Positions 12,434 to 12,644 of a DNA stretch of 12,644 nucleotides are shown here, in pieces; position 1 is the first letter of the stretch, and every line of letters begins with the position of its first letter. The notes under the pieces are model-generated. The model was not told where the DNA came from. It did no database searches and saw only the letters and a list, made by a program, of their open reading frames with translations. Source of the DNA: JACTUC01 sp964477685 (GTDB lineage: Archaea; Thermoproteota; Methanomethylicia; Methanomethylicales; Methanomethylicaceae); NCBI GenBank assembly GCA_964477685.1, contig CAYZHK010000045.1, forward strand, positions 1 through 12,644, read 5' to 3'. A program made the translations under genes and the position numbers.

Positions 12434-12644
12434 CTATTTCGACACTACTTCCGTGGGCTGTTCAGATCTGGCAGCTTCGCCCCTGCTCAGGGAGAGGATG
12501 AAGGCGATTGCCAGCAGCACCAGCGATATGTAGAGGGCGGAGTCGATGCCGTAGATAAAATCCTGTGCTATCCCGCCCGTCAGGTTTGTGGTACCAACGA
12601 AGATCTCGAAGGCCACCTGGCGAGGTATGGTGGCGGCCGCCACC
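12434..12644 (-). CDS. Membrane transporter, C-terminal end (probably MFS, DHA2-like)
   Basis: The frame is open to the right edge and ends with TAG at 12436-12434; about 69 residues are visible. They contain part of an amphipathic helix ('ATIPRQVAFEIFVGTTNLTG'), a loop with 'GIAQDFIYGIDSA', and a terminal membrane helix ('LYISLVLLAIAFILSLS') followed by a charged tail. This is what the end of a 14-helix drug/H+ antiporter of the major facilitator superfamily looks like. However, no diagnostic motif lies in the window, so the family is an inference. The membrane location is well supported. Confidence 0.6.
   Translation of the reverse strand, partial: VAAATIPRQVAFEIFVGTTNLTGGIAQDFIYGIDSALYISLVLLAIAFILSLSRGEAARSEQPTEVVSK

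Overview
The window reads as archaeal chromosome, most likely a member of the Thermoplasmatota or a neighbouring euryarchaeal lineage. That lineage is an inference from style. TATA boxes lie about 25-28 bases before start codons, and several genes look leaderless. Shine-Dalgarno sites are GGTGA- or GGAG-like, AGG dominates for arginine, and characteristically archaeal families occur (DUF996, a Trm11-like methyltransferase, small zinc-ribbon proteins). No rRNA, tRNA, insertion sequence, integrase or CRISPR array was found. Both ends are cut inside membrane-transporter genes.

Layout: 1-661 (+) is the C-terminal part of an APC-family amino-acid permease, with a T-rich terminator. 863-1087 (-) is a small zinc-ribbon protein. 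1217-1551 (-) is a small Rieske-type ferredoxin with two oddities: the second cluster histidine is cysteine, and its natural N-terminus is one frame away. 1779-2330 (-) is a ribbon-helix-helix regulator divergent from a 110-residue hypothetical (2474-2806, +), with an AT-rich, repeat-containing promoter between them. 2831-4228 (-) is a secreted, membrane-anchored fibronectin-III/Ig-like surface protein. 4311-4613 (-) is a YciI-like protein, divergent from a flavin-reductase-like protein (4797-5315, +) and a GH1 glycoside hydrolase (5354-6544, +) that probably form a short operon. 6562-7059 (-) is a duplicated zinc-ribbon protein, convergent with GH1 through a nested palindrome covering both stop codons. 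It is divergent from a DUF996 membrane protein (7239-7889, +).

8093-8296 (+) is a 67-residue orphan with good promoter and ribosome-site evidence. 8399-9265 (+) is one helical-repeat gene interrupted by a single in-frame TAG. 9280-9426 (-) is a 48-residue orphan not otherwise obvious. 9567-10199 (-) is an unrecognised 210-residue protein, with a doubtful small ORF upstream of it. 10448-12286 (-) is a large Trm11-like methyltransferase with a DNA-methylase-like SPPY motif. 12434-12644 (-) is the C-terminus of a membrane protein, probably an MFS exporter.

There is no single long operon. The likely cooperating sets are flavin reductase-like plus GH1 (38-base gap), the regulator with its divergent neighbour, and possibly the methyltransferase with the ORFs downstream of it. 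The observations most worth following are the Rieske H-to-C ligand change, the possible frameshift at the Rieske N-terminus, the amber-interrupted gene, and the methyltransferase of uncertain substrate. TAG is an ordinary stop in at least seven other genes here, which argues against routine pyrrolysine decoding.
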